Made by a program: the position numbers and the translations under genes. 25,720 nt of DNA. Source: DAOTTI01 sp034437795. Its GTDB lineage: Bacteria > Chloroflexota > UBA11872 > UBA12225. This document shows positions 21,654-25,720 of this stretch, piece by piece (the stretch's first letter is position 1; each line of letters opens with the position of its first letter). Under the pieces are notes generated by a model. The model worked only from the letters and a program-made list of their open reading frames with translations. It did not search any database and had not been told where the DNA came from. The stretch is from contig DAOTTI010000266.1 of the NCBI GenBank assembly GCA_034437795.1, positions 1 to 25,720 on the forward strand, read 5' to 3'.

Positions 21654-23501
21654 TCAGTAGTCGATGGCCAGCTGGACCCACAGCGGCACCGGGCCCTCGA
21701 CCTCCTGGTCATCCTGGACGATCGGCGGCAGCGTCGCCGCCGAGACCTCCACCCCCGCGCGGACGCGCGCCTGCGCCACCTGCTCCGGCGCCACCGGCGG
21801 CCAGACGTTCCCGTTGGGCAGCACGATGCGTCCGGCGGCCCGCTGCGACAGGGCGTCCAGCAGGGCGTCCAGGGGCATCTGGCACCAGTCCTTGATCGCT
21901 CGCGCCACCTTCGGGCTGACCGGCACCACAGCGGCCAGCGCCCCGTCAGTGCGCATCCGCTCCACCCCTCTGGCCTTCAGCGTGCCGTTGTGCGAGCCGT
22001 GATGGCCAACCTTGTAGAGCACCGTCCGTCTAAGCAGGTCCGCCACGTCGGGTTTGCTTTGCGCCGGGCGCGCGCCGTCCACAGGCTGCCAAGCAGGGAT
22101 CTCGTCCCAGGAGAGCCAGCTACCGACCTGCGCGTCGCCGGTGAAGAGGAGGACCTTGCGCTCGGCCCCGTCCGCCGCCGGCGGCAGCTCAAAGGCGAGC
22201 ACCAGGCTGGTGTTGTTGGTCAGATTGTCCGCCTGCAGGGCAAAGACTTCGGCCGCGGCCAGCCAGTCGAAGTCGATCCGGCGCCAGTGGTTCAGCTCCG
22301 CGAAGTATGACCCCAGGGCAGGGTAGTCGCCAGGACCGGTCGCGGTCTCGGTTTCCGCCACCGGCAGGGGGACGCGGAGCGAACGGTCGAAGGGGAAGGA
22401 GCGCTCGTAGACGTCCCTCTCCGCCGTCAGATCCAAGCCCGCAGGCAGGCCGGCGGGAGCGGGGGCGCCTTCCAGGGGGAGCGATGCGGCGAGCAGGGGC
22501 ATGGCGAAGGCGTTGAAGGGAGACAGCGAGCCGACCATTTGCTGCAAGGAGAAGGATGGGCCGACATCGCCGGTGTCCGGCGCTGCCCCACCTGCCGGCG
22601 CCGGTCGCGCTGGTCCCCCCGCTGCATCCCGAGCGCCGTCGCCGTCCGCCGGTTCGGCCGTGTAGGCCTCCGGCGCGCGGCGCGACGGGTTGATCTGGCG
22701 CAGGCGCTCATCGCTGCGGGGCGGACCCAGGACGTAGGCCACGGCGTCGGTACCGGGCAGGGGGCGCACCTCGCCCGGCGCGCAGTAGGCGCGCTGCTCC
22801 GCCGGTACGAGCGCCTTTGCGGCCTGGAAGGCGTCGTGCACGCCGGCGGCCAGGGCCAGGCCGTTCTCGGCGTCGGCCAGGAACGACATCAGGCTCAGAG
22901 CGCGCGGGTAACGCTCCCCCAGGCCGAACCGCAAGGCGCGGTTGGCGGCCTCCGCCAGGGCATGGCGCTGCTTTTCCAAGATTTTCTTCAGGACGCCGGG
23001 CAAGCCGCTCGCGTCCTCCTGCTCGGTCCAGGCCAGCCAGAGGGCATCCACCTGGATCCGCTGCCACTCGTCCGCCGCCTGGATGAACCCCGAGACGTGG
23101 TCCCAGTGCTCATGGGTGACGATCAGGAGGTCCAGGTGGCCCTTGGGCCGGCCGGCGGCATCGCGTAGGGCCTCGTCCTGCGTCGTCTCACGAATGTCGC
23201 GCACGATCTGGCGCATGCGCTGGGGCCCGCCCGGCGTGCCACCGACCACGCCGCAGTCGATGAGGACGTACACCGGCCGCGCGCGCCTTGCGGGAGCGGC
23301 CGCGTCCTCGGCCGTGGCTCGCGTGCGCGGGAAGGCCAGCAGGAAGCAGTCGCCCACGCCCTGGCCATACATGCGCACCAGGACCTGGCGCCGCCCCGGC
23401 TGCAACGTGGGAGCGGCGTGGCGCCTGGTGGCGCCGGTTCTGGCACTGGGGCCGCTTCTGGGGCTGGCGCCGGCTCCGGGGCTGCGGCGTTGTCGTGTCA
23501 T
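21654..23501 (-). CDS. ComEC-like metallo-beta-lactamase-fold hydrolase (soluble)
   Basis: A 615-residue protein with an MBL fold like the C-terminal domain of the DNA-uptake protein ComEC, but no membrane segments. After a basic low-complexity N-terminus (1-38) come YGQGVGDCFLLAF (45-57) and VLIDCG (79-84). The metal motif HEHWDH (130-135) follows LLIVT. The second half has LLFTGDAQVGSW (451-462) and YKVGHHGSHNGT (496-507), which supply the remaining Asp and His ligands. Between them lies an expanded middle (about 240-400) with an Ala/Pro/Gly-rich stretch at 285-315. The likely activity is phosphodiester or nuclease-type hydrolysis, by family. ATG 23501 has AGGAGG about 10 nt upstream. It follows the metallopeptidase gene by 24 bp and is surely co-transcribed. 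A protein or DNA target is not evident. Confidence 0.82.
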   Translation of the reverse strand: MTRQRRSPGAGASPRSGPSARTGATRRHAAPTLQPGRRQVLVRMYGQGVGDCFLLAFPRTRATAEDAAAPARRARPVYVLIDCGVVGGTPGGPQRMRQIVRDIRETTQDEALRDAAGRPKGHLDLLIVTHEHWDHVSGFIQAADEWQRIQVDALWLAWTEQEDASGLPGVLKKILEKQRHALAEAANRALRFGLGERYPRALSLMSFLADAENGLALAAGVHDAFQAAKALVPAEQRAYCAPGEVRPLPGTDAVAYVLGPPRSDERLRQINPSRRAPEAYTAEPADGDGARDAAGGPARPAPAGGAAPDTGDVGPSFSLQQMVGSLSPFNAFAMPLLAASLPLEGAPAPAGLPAGLDLTAERDVYERSFPFDRSLRVPLPVAETETATGPGDYPALGSYFAELNHWRRIDFDWLAAAEVFALQADNLTNNTSLVLAFELPPAADGAERKVLLFTGDAQVGSWLSWDEIPAWQPVDGARPAQSKPDVADLLRRTVLYKVGHHGSHNGTLKARGVERMRTDGALAAVVPVSPKVARAIKDWCQMPLDALLDALSQRAAGRIVLPNGNVWPPVAPEQVAQARVRAGVEVSAATLPPIVQDDQEVEGPVPLWVQLAIDY

Positions 23502-23525
23502 CGGCTGCTGACCTCCTCTGGAGCG

Positions 23526-25709
23526 CTACTCGAGCGTGCGGTGCAGCAAGGCGAACGGCTCGTCCTGGAGGGCCGTGCGCCGCGCAGCGATCCGCTCGCG
23601 GCAGGCATAGGTCGCGGCCAGCCACTCGCCGAGGTCGCCGGTATCCTCACCCTGCCAGACGCCCTGCACGTCCTGGGCGGCGTCTGCCCGCTGGCGCCGG
23701 AAGCGATCGGTAAGGGTTCCCGCGCCTCCAGGCTGGTCGGGCAGGCGCTCGTAGAGACGCTTGTAGATGATGTAGCGAACGTCCCAGGAAGCGAGGTCGA
23801 CGATCAGGGTTGCCCCGCCGCGGAACGGGGGCGCCCCGCGGGGCGAGCCATCCAGCGGGCGGTAGGTCTGCACCACCTCCACGACCATCTCGGTCCGGAA
23901 CTCACCCTGGTTCCCGATCCGGCGCGCCGGGCGCAGGTTGCCGACGCTAAAGGCCGCGCCCCGCCGCAGGTCGAGGCCCGGCAGCAGGGGCTGCCCTGCC
24001 GGCGTGCGCTCCTGCATATTGAGCAGCAGACTATGGACCTCTTGCTGCGCCTCCAGGACTCGCCCGAACACCTCGGTGCGATTGGTCCCCGGCTGCCACG
24101 CCTCCAGCACGGGGACGAGCTTGCGCAGGGTCCGCTCGTAGTGGTCGGCAAAGGTGCCGGTCCGCTTCAGGTTCACCAGCGGCTCGCCCTCGCGCGGGTG
24201 GCGCCACCGCAGGCTCTCCTCCGAAAGGGTAGGGACGTCCCGCGGGTAGATCCCCCAGGACCGGAAGGCATCGATGAAGGCGATCCGGTTCTGGCGCCGT
24301 TGGGTGGGGGAGAGGTCGTAATCAGCGGTGATCAAGGCGCGCAGGAACTCGCCGAAGGTGATGTCCACCGGTGGCACGTAGTCCAGGGCGCGAATACAAA
24401 CCTTCAGGACCTCCTCGGCCGCCTGCGCCGCCTCGCTCGCTAGCCGGTTCACCAGATCGGGGTGGATGCGCCCTGCCGGCAGGACGCCGGTACCGCCGGT
24501 GTAGATGCGCAGCAGGTCGGCGACGCGCTCGTTGTACAGGGCCAGAAAGGCGTCGAAGACGGCGGCGATCAGGATGCCGGCCCGCTCGTGAGGGGCGCGC
24601 AGCCGGTGCAGGGCGCGCGGGTCGGGCGTCTTGCGCCGCCAGGTCCCGCTCCTGGGGTCGCGTTCCCCCAGGGCGTTGCGCAGCGCGCCCCGCTTGCCGG
24701 TGGCCTGGCCGAACTCCTGGGCCAGCTGGGCCAGCAGGTTGTCCGTCTGCAGGTCGCCACGGGTGTTGGCGATCTGGTGGCGCAGCACCTCAGGGTAGGT
24801 GAAGTGCTGGAACAGGGCCATGATGTCGGCGAAGGCCTCGTGGAATGCCCACACGTCGGGGTTGCTCGGCTCCTTGAAGTAGGGGTGCATCCCATCTAAG
24901 AGGGCGTGCGTCGTCTCGTGCGCGATGATGTCGTGCGAGAGACAGGTGAAGACCATGCCGCCGGGATAGTGCTTGCCGGTATCGTCGGCGGTGGCGGGAA
25001 AGTAGCCGAAGAGCAGGGCGCGCTTCCGCGGGCTGTAGTAGGCGTTGGCCTCGCGCAAGGCGTGGGGATAGACGCGCAACCGCCGGACGTAGCGGTCCCG
25101 CATCATGAGCTGCTCCCACCAGCTAGGATTGATGGATCGCACGTCGTCCAGGAAGCGCTGCCACTCGCCGTAGCGCTGCCGATCGACCGGCCCCTCCCGA
25201 TCGGGGCCATTGGGCGTGGGGGCCAGCGCCTCACCCGCCAGCCACTCCGGCGACGCCATCCGGCGCAGGAGCTCGAGCGCCTCTGGGGTGAACGAGTGGC
25301 GCTCGTCGGGATGCTCGTCGAGCCAGGGGCGCAGGGGCGACCAGAAGATGGGGCGGCCGAGCGCCAGCTCGAAGCGATGGATCGTGTTCATAGCCACGGC
25401 GTAGACCATCTGCTGGTGGAACTGGGGGTTGCCTTCAGACGGCGGCAGGCCCTGCTGGCCCAGCACGTGCGGGTGGTTCAGGTCCACGGGGGAGTAGACG
25501 CAGCCGCTGGCGGGATCGATGTCCACCACCTCCAGGTATTCGCCGATGGGGCCAGGGGCTACCTCCTCCCAGCGGGCAGGGATAGTCACCTGGGTGATCG
25601 GCGCCGTTCCCAGGTTCGTAGCCAGACTGGGGTCGAAGGCGTAGGCGCGCAGCTGGCGATCCGCCGGTGGCGGCGGGCCCGCCGGCGCCGGTCCCTGGGG
25701 CGTGGCCAC
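23526..25709 (-). CDS. Gluzincin-like (HExxH...E) metallopeptidase, uncharacterised family
   Basis: A 727-residue protein with the zinc motif HETTH (264-268) and a downstream EAFADI, whose Glu291 would be the third ligand. This recalls the HExxH...NEAISD arrangement of thermolysin-type (M4/M36) peptidases, with a gap three residues longer. Flanking features: KHYPGGMVFTCLSHDIIA before the motif and LLDGMHPYF after it. No signal peptide or membrane helix is visible, unlike secreted thermolysins, so it probably acts inside the cell. Residues after about 310 match no family I recognise. The start shown is GTG 25709; no Shine-Dalgarno site is visible in the remaining 11 nt, and the frame stays open to the window edge, so the N-terminus may lie outside. 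It is the first visible gene of a two-gene unit with the MBL-fold protein. Confidence 0.78.
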   Translation of the reverse strand: MATPQGPAPAGPPPPADRQLRAYAFDPSLATNLGTAPITQVTIPARWEEVAPGPIGEYLEVVDIDPASGCVYSPVDLNHPHVLGQQGLPPSEGNPQFHQQMVYAVAMNTIHRFELALGRPIFWSPLRPWLDEHPDERHSFTPEALELLRRMASPEWLAGEALAPTPNGPDREGPVDRQRYGEWQRFLDDVRSINPSWWEQLMMRDRYVRRLRVYPHALREANAYYSPRKRALLFGYFPATADDTGKHYPGGMVFTCLSHDIIAHETTHALLDGMHPYFKEPSNPDVWAFHEAFADIMALFQHFTYPEVLRHQIANTRGDLQTDNLLAQLAQEFGQATGKRGALRNALGERDPRSGTWRRKTPDPRALHRLRAPHERAGILIAAVFDAFLALYNERVADLLRIYTGGTGVLPAGRIHPDLVNRLASEAAQAAEEVLKVCIRALDYVPPVDITFGEFLRALITADYDLSPTQRRQNRIAFIDAFRSWGIYPRDVPTLSEESLRWRHPREGEPLVNLKRTGTFADHYERTLRKLVPVLEAWQPGTNRTEVFGRVLEAQQEVHSLLLNMQERTPAGQPLLPGLDLRRGAAFSVGNLRPARRIGNQGEFRTEMVVEVVQTYRPLDGSPRGAPPFRGGATLIVDLASWDVRYIIYKRLYERLPDQPGGAGTLTDRFRRQRADAAQDVQGVWQGEDTGDLGEWLAATYACRERIAARRTALQDEPFALLHRTLE

Positions 25710-25720
25710 GCTGGGGAGGG

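Overview
The window is a very GC-rich (roughly 70% by eye) bacterial chromosomal segment with tightly packed genes. Most genes carry a strong GGAGG-type Shine-Dalgarno site 5-8 nt before the start. There are no rRNA or tRNA genes, transposases, phage genes or CRISPR arrays. GC content, the mix of enzyme families and many short palindromic intergenic repeats suggest a heterotroph of the Chloroflexota (Thermomicrobia/Sphaerobacter-like). That is an inference; no marker gene here fixes the taxonomy.

Layout. (1) 1-2032: the 3' end of an unknown gene, ribonuclease HIII, and a small double zinc-ribbon protein on the opposite strand. (2) 2427-3734: an exported PQQ-type sugar dehydrogenase-like beta-propeller. 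(3) 3885-15920: a metabolic block. It holds a SelA/DgaE-like PLP enzyme followed by a cog3964 amidohydrolase; a minus-strand run of a Gfo/Idh/MocA oxidoreductase and a neutral-ceramidase-like protein; a mannonate dehydratase; a second ceramidase-like protein with an SDR dehydrogenase; and a minus-strand set of a second cog3964 amidohydrolase and an M81/MlrC-family metallopeptidase. (4) 16102-19343: a patatin-like lipase and an orphan Tat-exported lipoprotein sugar-binding protein. (5) 19344-21380: an intracellular GH13 alpha-amylase-family enzyme. (6) 21654-25709: a two-gene unit of a soluble gluzincin metallopeptidase and a ComEC-like metallo-beta-lactamase-fold protein.

How the genes may work together. 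The PLP lyase, mannonate dehydratase, SDR and Gfo/Idh/MocA enzymes are the kinds used to convert sugar acids and amino-sugar acids to 2-keto-3-deoxy acids. The two amidohydrolases, two ceramidase-like proteins and the MlrC-like protein would be hydrolases acting on conjugated or small amide/ester substrates. No transporter permease, kinase or aldolase that would complete such a pathway is in the window.

Most unusual signals. (a) The second amidohydrolase and mlrC are joined by a 36-codon ORF made largely of a 9-bp tandem repeat, overlapping the upstream stop (TGATG) and the downstream start (ATGA). (b) A 25-codon ORF overlaps the amidohydrolase start, and its initiation region is a near copy of the amidohydrolase's own. 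(c) A family of palindromic intergenic elements lies at 3' ends of minus-strand genes, in three cases containing the stop codon. (d) Both ceramidase-like proteins have Asn where the family has its catalytic Ser. (e) The peptidase/MBL pair looks like an uncharacterised two-component system.
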